DNA of 64,000 nt from CAIWHR01 sp963741355 (GCA_963741355.1 CAVUIG010000009.1:62001-126000); one strand, 5' to 3'; shown: positions 47,274 to 58,514, counted from the first letter of the stretch. The notes: a model not told the origin generated them from the sequence alone. Translations and numbers: made by a program.

Positions 47274-48836
47274 CGTTGTTGTCGGCGCGGTGCACGGCCG
47301 TGACGTTCGAGCGCATCGCCCACGGGATCACCTGCCGGTGCAGCGGCAGATGGTTGAACTCGGCCTTCTGCGCCTGCAGCGCCGCATGGATCTCGTCGAG
47401 TCGCTGCGGCGCGTTCATGTCGATCTTGATCTTCGCCAGCAGGTCGTCGAGCTTCGCGTTCGTGTACCGGCCGTAGTTGTAGTCGCCGTCGCCCTTGCCG
47501 TTGTAGCGTGGCGAGCACTGGCTGCAGGATGAAGATCGCATCGATCGTGGCGCCGCCCCAGCCCAGCATGTACATGCTGGTGTCGAGCTTCTCGATCTTG
47601 GGGAAGAACGTCGAGCGCGGAATCGCATTCACCCTCGTTTCGACGCCGATCTGCGCCCACATCGCCGCGAGCGCCTGGCAGATCTTCTCGTCGTTGATGT
47701 AGCGGTTGTTCGGGCAGTCGATCGTCACCTCGAACCCGTTGGGGTAGCCGGCCTCGGCGAGGAGCGCCTTGGCGTGCGCCTTGTCGTAGGGCATGCGCTT
47801 CTCGAGCTCCGGCGTGGTCTGGAGCGGCGAGGGCAGCATCACGCCGGTCGGCTGCGCCATTCCCCGCATCGTGTTCTTCTTGATCGCCTCGATGTCGATC
47901 GCCTCGTAGAGCGCCTGGCGCACACGGCGGTCCTTGAAGGGATTCTTCCCCTTGACGTTCGAGTACAGGAGCTCGTCGCGCCCCTGGTCCATCGCGATGA
48001 ACACGACCCGGTTCTCGACGCCTTCCTGCACCTTGATGCCGGGCGTCTGCGTGAGCCGCGGCACGTCCTGCGGCGGCGGATCGTTGACGAGGTCGACCTC
48101 GCCGGAAATCAGCGCGGCGACGCGGGTCGCATCGGAGACGATCGGCGTGTAGATCACCTCATCCGCATTGCCCTCGTAGCGTCCGTCCTTGAGGCCCCAC
48201 CAGTTCGGGTTCTTGACGAGCACCGTCTTGATGTCCGGCTCGCGCGCCTTCAGCATGTAAGGTCCGGTGCCGTTGGCCTGGTGCGCGGTGATCATGTCCT
48301 CCTTCTGCGTGTAGTTCTGCGGCTTGGTGGCCCGGTTCTTCTCGCACCACGCCTTCGACATGATGTTGATCGTCGCGATGTGCTCGAGCTCGATCGGGTT
48401 GGGCCCATTGGTCGTGAACTCGACGGTGAGGTCATCGATCCTTTTCGGGATGCCCGACGCGTTCGAATAGACGCGGAGCTGCGACGTGTCGGCGCGCGCG
48501 CGCTCGAAGCTGAACACGACGTCGTCGGCGGTGAAGGGCGTGCCGTCGTGGAACTTGACGCCGGGGCGCAGCTTGAAGCGCCACGTGGTCGGGTTGACCT
48601 GCGTCCACGATTCGGCGAGCGCCGGCTTCAACCCCAGCGTCTTGTCGCGCTCCAGCAGGAATTCGTAGACGAGCTGGTTGATGTTGTTGGTCAGGTTCTC
48701 GTTCTGCGCAGTGCGGATCGGTCGTCTGCATGTCGCCGCGTCCTGCCCAGCGCAGCGTCTTCGCGTCGGCCTGCGAAAGCGCGAGCGCGCCGGCGAGCGC
48801 GAGCGCGACGGTGGCGAATCGGAGCGTGCGGGTCAT
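47245..48836 (-). CDS. Family 5 ABC transporter substrate-binding protein (two frameshifts)
   Basis: Periplasmic peptide/nickel-type binding protein of about 530 residues. A signal peptide (MTRTLRFATVALALAGALALSQADA) is followed by KTLRWAGRGDMQTTDP and family segments NPTTWRFKLRPGVKFHDGTPFTADDVVFSFERA and KNPFKDRRVRQALYEAID. Two single-base insertions lie near 48715 and 47515. GGGGAGG precedes the ATG. The gene stands alone here, without permease or ATPase genes, and overlaps the end of the CPBP gene tail to tail by 29 bases. Confidence 0.92.
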
Positions 48837-49004
48837 CGTGCCTCCCCAGGGAGCGTCGTGCGCGGCCGGAATCGAGCGCGCGTGCCATCGGCTGGGCGTG
48901 ATCATAACGCCGTCGTGCGCTTCGCGGAGTAGAATCCGCGCCGCCGGCCATTCGCCGCAAGCGGCAGACCCCGCCCCGCGGCCCTCACGACTCCTGCCCA
49001 TCGA

Positions 49005-52000
49005 ATGCCGAACCCGCCGTCCGCCGCGCGTCTCGCTGCCGAGCTCGCAGATACGCTCAGCGTCGATGCGCTCGCGCTCGCGGGCCGAATCGAGCGCGCA
49101 CGGCAGACCCGCGCGAGCGCGGCCGAATGGGAGCGGATCGCCGCGGCGATCGCGCGCTCGCGGGAAAAACGCGCCGGGCGCGCGGCGCGGCGTCCTGCCG
49201 TCGCGTTTCCCCCCGAGCTGCCGGTGGCGCAGCGCGCGGACGAGATCGGCGCCGCGATTCGCGGGCACCAGGTCGTGATCGTCTCCGGCGCGACCGGCTC
49301 GGGCAAGACGACGCAGCTGCCGAAGATCTGCCTCGCGATCGGCCGCGGCGAGCGCGGCCTCATCGGGCACACGCAGCCGCGGCGGATCGCGGCGCGCGCG
49401 GTCGCGACACGCATTGCCGCCGAGCTCGGCACGCCGATGGGCGAGGCCGTCGGCTACAAGGTCCGCTTCACCGATCACACGCGGCCCGACGCGTTCATCA
49501 AGCTGATGACCGACGGGATCCTGCTCGCCGAGACGCAGGGCGACCGCCTGCTCGCGGCGTACGACACGCTGATCATCGACGAGGCGCACGAGCGCAGCCT
49601 CAACATCGATTTCCTCCTCGGGTTCCTGAAGCAGCTGCTGCCGCGGCGGCCCGATCTCAAGATCATCGTCACGTCGGCGACGCTCGACGCGGAGCGTTTC
49701 GCGCGCCATTTCGGGACGCTCGAGGCGCCCGCGCCGGTCATCGAGGTGTCGGGGCGCGTGTTTCCCGTCGAGATCCGGTATCGGCCGCTCAAGTCCGACG
49801 AGGCGGAGGCCGACGACGAGGACGAGCTCGAGGACGCGATCGTCGCGGCGGCCGAGGACCTCTGGCGCGAAGGCCCCGGCGACATCCTCGTGTTCCTGCC
49901 GGGCGAGCGCGAGATCCGCGAAACCGGCGAGCTCCTGAGGAAGGAGCTCGCGCGCCGGCCGTACGCCGCCGCCGTCGAGATCCTGCCGCTCTACGCGCGC
50001 CTCGGCGTTCCGGAGCAGCAGCGCGTGTTCGCCCCCTCTCGCGGGCGGCGCATCGTGCTCGCGACGAACGTCGCCGAGACATCGTTGACGGTGCCGGGCA
50101 TCCGTTACGTGATCGACGCGGGCGTCGCGCGCGTGAAGCGCTATTCGCTGCGCAACAAGACGACGCTGCTCGCGATCGAGCGCGTGTCGCAGGCGGCGGC
50201 GAACCAGCGCGCGGGCCGCTGCGGGCGCGTCGCCGACGGCATCTGCGTGCGCCTCTATGGCGAGGACGATTTCGCGGCACGCCCCGAGTACACCGATCCC
50301 GAGATCCAGCGAAGCTCGCTCGCGGCGGTGATCCTGCGCATGGAATCGCTTCGCCTCGGCGCCGTCGACCGCTTTCCTTTCCTGGAGCCGCCGTCGCCGC
50401 GGGCGATCGCCGACGGCTACCAGCTGCTGCAGGAGCTCGGCGCCGTCGACGCCGAGCGCGCGCTGACGCAGACCGGTCAGGAGCTCGCCCGGCTGCCGGT
50501 CGATCCGCGCGTCGGCCGGATGATCGTCGCGGCGCGCGCGCACGGATGCCTCGCCGAGGTGCTGGTGATCGCGAGCGCGCTGTCGGTGCCGGATCCGCGC
50601 GACCGGCCGCTCGACAAGCAGCAGAAGGCGGACGAGGCGCACCGGATGTTCCGCGACGAGCGCTCCGACTTCCTGTCGCTGCTGGCGCTGTGGGAGTTCT
50701 TCGGCGAGCGTCTCGCGGAAAAGCTGTCGCACCGGCGACTGGTGGATGCCTGCCGCGCGCAGTTCGTGTCGTTCCTGCGCCTGACCGAATGGCGCGAGGT
50801 GCACGCGCAGCTCGCGCACGAGCTCACCGAGCTCGGCTGGAAGTGGGAGTCGAAGCTGCCCGCCGCGATAGACGCCGCGCGCTACCGCTCGATCCACGAG
50901 GCGCTCGCCACCGGGCTTCTCGGCAACGTCGGCACGAAGGATGCGGAGGGCGACGCCTATCTCGGCGCGCGCGGCATCCGGTTCCATCTGCATCCGGGAT
51001 CGGGCCTCGCGAAGAAGGGACCGAAATGGGTGCTGGCGGCCGAGCTGGTCGAGACGTCGCGTCTGTACGCGCGCTGCGCGGCGAAGGTCGAGCCCGAGTG
51101 GATCGAGGCGGTGGCGGGCGACCTCGTCACCCGCGATTACTTCGAGCCGAAATGGGACGCGGAGCGCGGCGAGGTCGTCGCGAGCGAGCGGGTCGCGCTC
51201 TACGGGCTGACGCTCGTGCCGCGCCGCCGCGTGTCCTACGGCCGCATCGACCCCGCGGTCGCGCGCGAGGTATTCATTCGCGAGGCGCTCGTGCCGGGCG
51301 CGCTCGCGACGAAGGGCGCGTTCCTCGACCACAACCGCCGCCTGATCGCCGAGGTCGCGGAGCTGGAGCACAAGGCGCGGCGCCAGGACGTGCTCGTCGA
51401 CGACGAAACGATCGCGGCGTTCTACGCCGAGCGCGTGCCGGAGGGCGTCCATTCGCGCGCGTCGTTCGAGCAGTGGCGCGCCGGCGCCGAAGCGAAGGAC
51501 CCGCGCGTGCTCTTCCTCACGCGCGAAGCGCTGATGCGGCATGCGGCCTCGCACGTGACCGAGGCGCTGTTTCCGGAGGCGCTGCCGATGGCCGGCGCGA
51601 TGCTGCCGCTCGCGTATCGCTTCGCGCCGGGGCATCCGCAGGACGGCCTCACGCTGACCGTGCCGCTCGCGCTCCTGAATCAGGTCGACGTCGCGCGTGC
51701 GTCGTGGCTCGTACCCGGGATGATCCGCGAGAAAGTGGCGTTCCTGCTGAAGGCGTTGCCGAAGGCCTGGCGCAACCGCGTGACGCCGCTGCCGCCTGCC
51801 GTGACCGAGTTCCTGGAGGCGACCCCGCCGGGCGCCGCGCCGCTCGCGTCCGCGCTCCGCGCGTGGCTGCGGCAGTCGCTGGGCGACGCGCCCGAAGCGA
51901 ACGTGTGGGACGGCACTGCGCTGCCGCCGCATCTCGAGATGAATTTTCGCATCGTCGACGCGGCGGAGCGCGAGCTCGCCAGCGGTCGCGATCTCGAGGC

Positions 52001-52925
52001 CCTGCGCGCGCAGCTGGGTGAGGCGGCGCAACTGTCGTTCGCGAGCGAAGGCCCGGCGCTGGAAAAGCACGGTGTCACGTCATGGGACTTCGGCGACCTT
52101 CCGGAAACGCTGACCCGCATGCAGGACGGCCGCCGGATCACCGGCTACCCCGCGCTGGTGGACGCCGGACAGAGCGTGTCGGTCGTGCTGATGGACACGC
52201 GCGCGGCGGCCGACACCGCGACCCGAGCCGGTGTGGTCCGGCTGATCCGCATCGCGCTGAAGCCGCAGGTCGCCGTCCACGAAAAAGGAGGCACGGGATT
52301 CGCGCAGGCGGCGCTGCAGCTGAAGCCGATGCTTCCGACCGATGCGCTGCGCGACGACGCGCTCGCCGCGATCTGCGATCGGGCCTTCGTCGGCGACGAC
52401 GCGTTGCCGCGCAACGAGCGCGCGTTCGCGGATCAGGTCAAGCGCGCCCGGACGCGCCTGCCCGCCGTCGCGGACTCCGTCTACAGGTTGCTGGCGGCGA
52501 TCGCGGAGGAGCATCACGCAGTGTCGGCGCGGATCGCGCGGCTGCCGCCGGGGCAGGGGCGCCTCGCGGCCGAGGTCCGCGCGCGCCGCGACGCGCTCGT
52601 CCGTCCGGGATTCCTGCGCACGACGCCCTGGACGGCGCTCACCCAGCTGCCGCGCTACCTCAAGGCGCTGGACCGGCGGCTCGCGAAGCACCCGGACAAT
52701 CCCGAGCGCGACGCCAAGCATGCGGCGACGCTGGCCGGGTGGTGGCAGCGGCTCCACGAGCGGCAGGAGCGCAACCGCGCCGCCGGCCGCCAGGAGCCGG
52801 CGCTGGAGGATTTCCGGTGGCTGCTGGAGGAGCTCGCGGTGTCGCTCTTCGCCCAGGAGCTGAAGACGCCGTTTCCCGTGTCATATAAGCGGCTGGAAAG
52901 GGTGTGGGCCGATCTCGACCGTTGA
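49005..52925 (+). CDS. hrpA: ATP-dependent RNA helicase HrpA
   Basis: A 1,306-residue DEAH-box helicase. Walker A GATGSGKT is at residues 95-102, DEAH at 192-195, SAT at 222-224, and the helicase C-terminal motif NQRAGRCGRVADG follows. Then come HA2, OB-fold and the long DUF3418 C-terminal region typical of HrpA. In E. coli HrpA rescues stalled ribosomes by acting on mRNA. The frame is intact over its whole length, which contrasts with many neighbours. It is divergent from the family 5 binding protein gene. Confidence 0.96.
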   Translation: MPNPPSAARLAAELADTLSVDALALAGRIERARQTRASAAEWERIAAAIARSREKRAGRAARRPAVAFPPELPVAQRADEIGAAIRGHQVVIVSGATGSGKTTQLPKICLAIGRGERGLIGHTQPRRIAARAVATRIAAELGTPMGEAVGYKVRFTDHTRPDAFIKLMTDGILLAETQGDRLLAAYDTLIIDEAHERSLNIDFLLGFLKQLLPRRPDLKIIVTSATLDAERFARHFGTLEAPAPVIEVSGRVFPVEIRYRPLKSDEAEADDEDELEDAIVAAAEDLWREGPGDILVFLPGEREIRETGELLRKELARRPYAAAVEILPLYARLGVPEQQRVFAPSRGRRIVLATNVAETSLTVPGIRYVIDAGVARVKRYSLRNKTTLLAIERVSQAAANQRAGRCGRVADGICVRLYGEDDFAARPEYTDPEIQRSSLAAVILRMESLRLGAVDRFPFLEPPSPRAIADGYQLLQELGAVDAERALTQTGQELARLPVDPRVGRMIVAARAHGCLAEVLVIASALSVPDPRDRPLDKQQKADEAHRMFRDERSDFLSLLALWEFFGERLAEKLSHRRLVDACRAQFVSFLRLTEWREVHAQLAHELTELGWKWESKLPAAIDAARYRSIHEALATGLLGNVGTKDAEGDAYLGARGIRFHLHPGSGLAKKGPKWVLAAELVETSRLYARCAAKVEPEWIEAVAGDLVTRDYFEPKWDAERGEVVASERVALYGLTLVPRRRVSYGRIDPAVAREVFIREALVPGALATKGAFLDHNRRLIAEVAELEHKARRQDVLVDDETIAAFYAERVPEGVHSRASFEQWRAGAEAKDPRVLFLTREALMRHAASHVTEALFPEALPMAGAMLPLAYRFAPGHPQDGLTLTVPLALLNQVDVARASWLVPGMIREKVAFLLKALPKAWRNRVTPLPPAVTEFLEATPPGAAPLASALRAWLRQSLGDAPEANVWDGTALPPHLEMNFRIVDAAERELASGRDLEALRAQLGEAAQLSFASEGPALEKHGVTSWDFGDLPETLTRMQDGRRITGYPALVDAGQSVSVVLMDTRAAADTATRAGVVRLIRIALKPQVAVHEKGGTGFAQAALQLKPMLPTDALRDDALAAICDRAFVGDDALPRNERAFADQVKRARTRLPAVADSVYRLLAAIAEEHHAVSARIARLPPGQGRLAAEVRARRDALVRPGFLRTTPWTALTQLPRYLKALDRRLAKHPDNPERDAKHAATLAGWWQRLHERQERNRAAGRQEPALEDFRWLLEELAVSLFAQELKTPFPVSYKRLERVWADLDR

Positions 52926-52944
52926 TTGCACTGTTTTTTTCGCG

Positions 52945-52974
52945 TTGGCAACGCGAATCCTGCTATGCTACAGT
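52945..52974 (+). promoter_or_regulatory. Probable promoter of the DUF1631 gene
   Basis: TGCTATGCT (52961-52969) is an extended -10 of the TGnTATnnT type. TTGGCA at 52945-52950 is also 18 bases from TACAGT (52969-52974). Either would start transcription near 52976-52981, giving a leader of about 145 bases. Confidence 0.5.
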
Positions 52975-52997
52975 AACTTAGGGCTATATCGTTCTGA

Positions 52998-53081
52998 CTT
53001 TTCAGGGATACTCCCCTGAAGAGCGCCGCCGTCGGGGAGACGGCGGGGCAGGAGGCCGGCAGCGGCGGTCCCGCGCGGGAC
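52998..53081 (+). promoter_or_regulatory. Structured 5' leader with three hairpins
   Basis: Three stems lie in a row: 52998-53007 with 53014-53023 (10 pairs, one G-U), 53026-53033 with 53039-53046 (8 pairs, CCGCCGTC type), and the perfect palindrome 53068-53081 (GTCCCGCGCGGGAC). None is followed by a T-run. It is placed between the promoter and the start of the DUF1631 gene. Confidence 0.5.
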
Positions 53082-53093
53082 CCGGCACCGGGA

Positions 53094-53129
53094 GTTGCCA
53101 CGAGGTTGCCACGAGGTTGCGAGGTTGAG
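53094..53129 (+). repeat. 11-base tandem repeat over the DUF1631 start region
   Basis: GTTGCCACGAG is repeated twice exactly (53094-53104, 53105-53115), then once shortened (53116-53123) and once as GTTGAG (53124-53129). The last copy holds the likely TTG start codon at 53125, and the second copy supplies the ACGAGG ribosome binding site (53111-53116). Confidence 0.7.
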
Positions 53130-55561
53130 CGAAACGACCACCACGGCGGCGCGACGGCCTGTCTCGCGCGAATCATCGAAGATCCTTGCCGATTGCAGGG
53201 ATCTCGCCGTGCATCGCCTGCTGCAGTCGTTCACGACGCTGCTCGACAAGGTGTCGGACATGCTGATGGACCGCGCGGGCCGGACCGAGCCTGCGCGACG
53301 ATCAGCAGAACTTCCTCGACGCGCGCTCGGCGCTCAAGACCGAGCGCGCACCGCTCATGCACGAGTTCGAGCGACGCCTGCGCTCCGCGTTCAACGACCG
53401 GATCGCCGGCAGGTCCGACGTCAAGGCCGACTTCTCGAAGGTCGACGTCAACAAGCTGACGCTCGTCGAGAACATCACGATGGACGAGTCGGTGCTGACG
53501 GGCAACATCGCGCGCGTCGTCGAGAACGTCTGCTACGAGGAGCTGCAGACGCTCAATCGCGCGATCGGGCACCTCGTGGGCAATCCCGACCTCGAGACCG
53601 CGGCCAATCCGCTCGCGCCCGAAGCCTTCGTCGTCGCCTTCGCCGAAGCGCTGAAGACCGTCAAGGCCGAGCAGCGGGTCAAGTTCACGATCCTGAAGGA
53701 GCTGAACCAGGCGCCGCTCGTCCGACATCGGCACGATGTATTCCGATCTCAACAAGAAGCTCCAGTCGATGCACGTGATTCCGTCGGGCTCGCGGCCGTC
53801 CATCATCAACCGCGGCGGGCCGTCGGATCGCGCCCGTGGGATGGGGCCGGACGGCGAGATGCGCGTCGACGCGCCGCGCCGCCCGCCGAGATGGACGTGA
53901 TGGCGCTGTTCCGGCGCATGTATGCGGGCGCGGTCGGCGCCGGACAGCAAGGGCAGCAAGGGCAGCAGATGCCGCAGATTCCGGGAATGCCCCCCGGCTT
54001 CCCGCAGATGGGCGGGCAGATGCCGTACATGGGCGGCGGAGCGCCCGCGGGCGGCGGCGATTACCCGTCGATAGAGATGGGCGCCGGCAGCTCCGGCGGA
54101 CGCTACATCCCGAGCGGTCCGCTCGCGCCGACGCCGTCGGGCTACCACCCGGGCGCGCCGATCATCACGACGCCGGAGCTGGGCGAAGGCCTCGCGCGGC
54201 TGCAGGCGGGCGAGAGCGGATTCGACCTGGGCGGCGGGATGTTCGTCCAGTTCGCGGGCATCCCGGAAGGCAAGCACAACGTCCTGCGCGACCTGCAGGA
54301 GTCGCCGCTCGGCAAGCGCGTCAACCAGCTCGAATCGATGACGATCGAGCTGGTGGCGATGCTGTTCGATTTCATCTTCGAGACCCGCGACCTCCCCGAC
54401 GGCATCAAGGCATCGCTCGCGCGCCTGCAGATTCCGGTGCTGAAGGCGGCGATGCTCGACGGCGCGTTCTTCGCGAAGAAGTCGCATCCGTCGCGGCTCC
54501 TGGTCAACGCGCTGGCACAGGCGGGCCTCGGCTGGTCGCCGGTGATGGGGCAGGACGATCCGCTGTACAAGACGATCGACCGCATCGTCCACAAGATCCT
54601 CGACGGGTTCTCCGACAACCTCGCGATCTTCGACGAGCTGCGCGAGGAGCTGGAGACGTTCCTCGCCGACGAGGAGAAGGCGGCCGAGGCGAACATCCAG
54701 ACGACCGCCGAGGAGATCAACCAGAACGACCGGCGCAAGATCGGCGTCGCCGTCGCGCGCGCCGAGATCGAGCGCCGGATCGAGACGTATCCGATCCCGA
54801 ATTTCCTGGCGGTCTTCCTGCGCGAGCACTGGCAGGAAACGCTCGAGCGCGTCTACCTGTCCGACGGCGAGGAGAGCGAGTCGTGGGGTCAGGCGGTCGC
54901 GACACTCGAGGATCTCGTCTGGAGCGTGCAGCCGAAGAAGTCGAACGAGGATCGCCGGCATCTGGTCGCGCTCTTGCCGTCGCTGCTGAAGCGGATGTCG
55001 GCCGGCATGCACGGCCAGACGTGGCCGTCGGCGGACCGCGAGCGCTTCATGTCGAACCTGGTCGAGGCGCACGCGGCGGCCGTCAAGCCGTCGCTCTCGG
55101 CGGCGCAGCTCGCGACCGCCGCGGTGGCGCAGCAGGCGAAGGTCGAGGCCGAGCAGGCGAAGGCGGCCGGCGACGAGGTCGCGGCCCAGCGCGCGGAAGA
55201 GCTCGCGACGGCGATGTCCGCCGCGGAGCCGGCGCCGGTCGAGCCGGAGCCGGAAATAATCGACGACCAGTACCTCGAGATCGCGCAGAACCTCGACCGC
55301 GGCATGTGGATCGAGTTCGAGTCCGACGACGGTCAGCTCGCGTTCGCCAAGCTCGCGTGGGTGAGCCCGCTGCGCGGGACGTATCTCTTCACGAACCGCC
55401 AGGGCCAGAAGGCGCTGTCGATGACCGCCGACGAGCTCGCGCAGCGCTTCCGCGAGGACCGCGCGCGTCTCGTCGAGGCCGAGCCGCTGATCGACCGCGC
55501 GCTGGGCAGCGTCATCGCGCAGATGGCCGAAAAATATCCCGAGCCCGCTGCCGCCGAGTGA
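53125..55561 (+). CDS. DUF1631 protein (frameshifts)
   Basis: About 810 residues of the DUF1631 family, found in beta- and gammaproteobacteria and of unknown function. The N-terminal part (RESSKILADCRDLAVHRLLQSFTTLLDKVSDMLMDRA) starts at a TTG with ACGAGG 8 bases upstream. Frame changes lie near 53290, 53725 and 53880. A Gly/Gln/Pro/Met-rich linker (AGQQGQQGQQMPQIPGM) separates the N- and C-terminal parts; the C-terminal ~130 residues (MWIEFESDDGQLAFAKLAWVSPLRGTYLF) look like a PilZ-like domain, an inference. Confidence 0.82.
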
Positions 55562-55653
55562 CGCGGGCGCTCCGCGTTCGCGCGAACGCGGCAGGGAATC
55601 GCCGATCCGGCCAGCGTGATCGCGCGCACGACATCGCCGCATCGCGCTTCCCC

Positions 55654-56368
55654 GTGACCTCGATCGCCGCGGCGCTCGCACGCGCGTTGCCGCTCCTCGC
55701 CGACCGGCGTGTCGTCATGCTGCTGGTCCTGCCCGTCGCCGCCGCCGTGGTGCTATGGGCCGCGCTGGCGCTTGCCTTCTGGGCGCCGATTCGCGACGCG
55801 ATCGCGGCCGTCCTCGCCGGCTGGGGTCTCGGCGGCGGATACGCGTGGCTCGCGACCACCGGCGGCAATCTCGCGGCATTCCTGATCCTGACGGCGGCTT
55901 CCGGACTCCTCGCGCTGGCCGCCATCGCCGTGTTCGCGGGCCCGGTGTTCACGCACGCGGTCGAGGCCCGCTACCATCCCGCGCTCGCGCGCCTCGCCGG
56001 CGGGACGCTCGCGGGCAGCCTCGCCAACGCGGCGGTCGCGATCGTCGTGTTCGTTCCGCTGTGGCTCGCCGCGCTTCCCGCTTTCGCTGCTCCCGCCGGT
56101 GGGCATCGCGGCAACGCTCCTCCTCAACGCGTGGCTCAATCAGAGGCTCTTTCGCTACGACGCGCTGGCGGAGCATGCGAGCGCGGCGGAGCGCGCGACG
56201 GTGATCCGGTCGGCGCGCGGACGCTTCTTCGGGCTGGGGCTCGTTCTCGCGCCGCTCGCGTTCGTGCCGTTCGTCAATCTGGTCGCGCCGATCTACGCCG
56301 GCCTTGCCTTCACCTGCCTCGCGCTCGACGAGCTCGCTGCTTTGCGGCGACGTGCCGTTGCGCGGTGA
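55654..56368 (+). CDS. EI24/CysZ-like membrane protein (frameshifted)
   Basis: About 237 residues with four or five membrane spans. TSIAAALARALPLLADRRVVMLLVLPVA at the start and AVEARYHPALARLAGG are typical of EI24-domain proteins, which include the sulfate permease CysZ. One extra base near 56090 breaks the frame; the C-terminal part (NAWLNQRLFRYDALAEHAS, PFVNLVAPIYAGLAFTCLALDEL) ends at 56368. The GTG at 55654 matches the family start; a GTG at 55558 overlapping the DUF1631 stop is an alternative. Confidence 0.84.
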
Positions 56369-56558
56369 GTGGCGTGAGTGACAGGAGCGGCGCGCGGCAA
56401 ACGCAGTCTGCTGGCCATCCAGAGCTTGCATATCGTCGGCAAACCCGCGGGTGGGAGCGAGGTGCTTTCGACGCCTTGGAGGCTGCATCGACCCAAACCA
56501 GCCGTAGTGGAAGGCGGAAGCGCCTTAACCTTTGAGTTCTGGCGCCGCCAATCGTAGC

Positions 56559-58514
56559 TCAACCGACTGCGTTGACATCGAGCCGGTTTGCTTCGCGGCG
56601 CAGGACGAAATCGCGGACCAATTCTGGCAGGATCGGGCGGCTGACCAGATATCCCTGCGCCTCGTCACAATTTCGTTCTCGCAGGAAACGAATCTGCTCC
56701 ACGGTCTCGACGCCTTCTGCCACGACCTTCAGCCGCAGAGTGTGCGCCATCGCAATCACGGCAGAAACAATCGCCGCATCGTCGGGGTCGACCGCCACAT
56801 CGCTGATGAATGACCTATCGATCTTCAAACTTTCGATCGGAAATTTCTTGAGCCGCGCGAGCGATGAGAAACCAGTGCCGAAGTCGTCGATCGACACATG
56901 CACTCCCATCGCCTTGATCTCCAGAAGCGTCTCGGCGGCACGGTCCGGATGTTCCATCATAATGCTTTCGGTGATCTCCAACTCGAGCAGATCGGGAGGC
57001 AATCCGGTCTGAGCCAAGGCGTGCGCGACCTCGATGACGAGACCACCATCGATGAACTGTCGGGCCGAGAGGTTGACGGCAACGCGGATGGGGAAAGGTC
57101 CGTCATCACGCCATTGGCACGCCTGAGTGCATGCCTGATGCAGCACCCAGCGGGCGATCTGGCGGATGAGGCCCGAGTCCTCGGCCAGCGGGATGAACGC
57201 TCCCGGCAGAATCAGCCCCCGCTCGGGGTGCTTCCAACGGATCAGGGCCTCGACCCCCGTCACTGCGCCGGTCCGGATGGAGACCTTCGGTTGATAGAGC
57301 AACAGAAACTGGTTTTCGTCCAACGCCCGGCGCAGGCCGGCCCCGAGGACCATCCTGTCGCTGGCCGACCGTTTGCCCACCTCGGAGACGAAAGCGATGC
57401 TGTTGCCGCCGGATTCCTTCGCGCGGTACATCGCATCATCGGCGTTCTTGAGCAGTGCGACCGCGTCCTCGCCGTCGTCGGGAAACATCGCGACCCCGAT
57501 GCTTGCGCCTAGCCGGCACTCCTGCCCGCGCAGTACGAACGGTTCGGAAAGCGCTTCCAGCAGGCGTAGACCGAACTCGTTGACATCGACCAGATTCGTT
57601 ATCTCCTCCGCAAGCACGATGAACTCGTCTCCGCCCAGTCGGGCAACCGCGTCGGTGCCCCTGATTGTCTTGTCGAGGCGCCGTGCAATCACCTTTAGGA
57701 CTTCGTCACCCGCTATGTGACCGAATGCGTCATTCACGTCCTTGAATCGGTCAAGGTCCAGAAACAGCAGGGCGATCGAGCGATCATGGCGGCGGGCGAC
57801 CGCAAGCGCATGATTCAGCCGCTCGAAAAACGAGGTGCGATTGCACAGTCCAGTCAGCGGATCGAGACGAGCAAGCTTGCTGATGTCCGCTTCAATGATC
57901 TGTTGCTTTGTGATGTCGAGCCCGATTCCGTGATATCCGATGAACGCGCCATCTTTGGCGAAAAGTGGCTCGCCGCTGATGGACACATAGCTGATGCCTC
58001 CGTCCTGCCTTGGCCGGCGCAGCACGACGTTTCGAAATGTCTCGTGCCCCTTCTGGCATCGGCGAAGCGCGTCCCATCCGCCCTCAGCTGGTTCGACGTG
58101 CGGCAGGTCCCACGGAGCAACGCCAAGGTGCTCTTTGATGGTCGCGCCGATGGGGTCCGCGAGATTGCCGTTGACCGACGTGAAGCGGAGCCGCGCATCC
58201 TGGTTCCAGTGCCAATCCGAGCCGAGCAATGCAAGGCGTTGGAAACGACCCTCGCTCACGGTAAGTGCCGAGATCTGTTTCTCTAGGTTCGCCCCCGCCC
58301 TGTCAACGCGTTTGGGCGCCGCATCGCCATGCCGCGGATCCGCTGACCACTTGTCCTCCGACCGCGGGAAGGCATACCGCGTTTCGCTTTCGACGGCCTC
58401 GGCATCCCGGGCGAGACTTCGCCTCTCGGTGAAACCAACCAAGATTGCGGCGCAACAGACTACGCATTGGTTCGAGGCTTCGTCGTTTCCGGCCCCTCTC
58501 GGCCGCGGCTGCAA
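56559..58514 (-). CDS. PAS-GGDEF-EAL cyclic-di-GMP signalling protein
   Basis: About 650 residues. An N-terminal sensor with a PAS-like fold (FQRLALLGSDWHWNQDARLRFTSVNG...GIGLDITKQ) leads into a GGDEF domain with an intact active site (ARLGGDEFIVL) and an EAL domain with EALIRWKHP, NLSARQF, EITES, DDFGTGFSSL and EGVET, all needed for phosphodiesterase activity. So it may both make and break cyclic-di-GMP. The start is uncertain: position 58514 is TTG and no other ATG fits before the PAS domain. No membrane span is seen. Confidence 0.92.
   Translation of the reverse strand: MQPRPRGAGNDEASNQCVVCCAAILVGFTERRSLARDAEAVESETRYAFPRSEDKWSADPRHGDAAPKRVDRAGANLEKQISALTVSEGRFQRLALLGSDWHWNQDARLRFTSVNGNLADPIGATIKEHLGVAPWDLPHVEPAEGGWDALRRCQKGHETFRNVVLRRPRQDGGISYVSISGEPLFAKDGAFIGYHGIGLDITKQQIIEADISKLARLDPLTGLCNRTSFFERLNHALAVARRHDRSIALLFLDLDRFKDVNDAFGHIAGDEVLKVIARRLDKTIRGTDAVARLGGDEFIVLAEEITNLVDVNEFGLRLLEALSEPFVLRGQECRLGASIGVAMFPDDGEDAVALLKNADDAMYRAKESGGNSIAFVSEVGKRSASDRMVLGAGLRRALDENQFLLLYQPKVSIRTGAVTGVEALIRWKHPERGLILPGAFIPLAEDSGLIRQIARWVLHQACTQACQWRDDGPFPIRVAVNLSARQFIDGGLVIEVAHALAQTGLPPDLLELEITESIMMEHPDRAAETLLEIKAMGVHVSIDDFGTGFSSLARLKKFPIESLKIDRSFISDVAVDPDDAAIVSAVIAMAHTLRLKVVAEGVETVEQIRFLRERNCDEAQGYLVSRPILPELVRDFVLRREANRLDVNAVG

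Noticed and set aside
48432..52070. A 1,212-residue open frame opposite hrpA
   Set aside because: Antisense shadow caused by high GC and codon bias. Only its last part coincides with the start of the family 5 binding protein.
52941..52955. Stem CGCGTT-GGC-AACGCG after hrpA as a terminator
   Set aside because: The T-run lies before the stem, not after it, on the plus strand, and on the minus strand the stem is followed by A.
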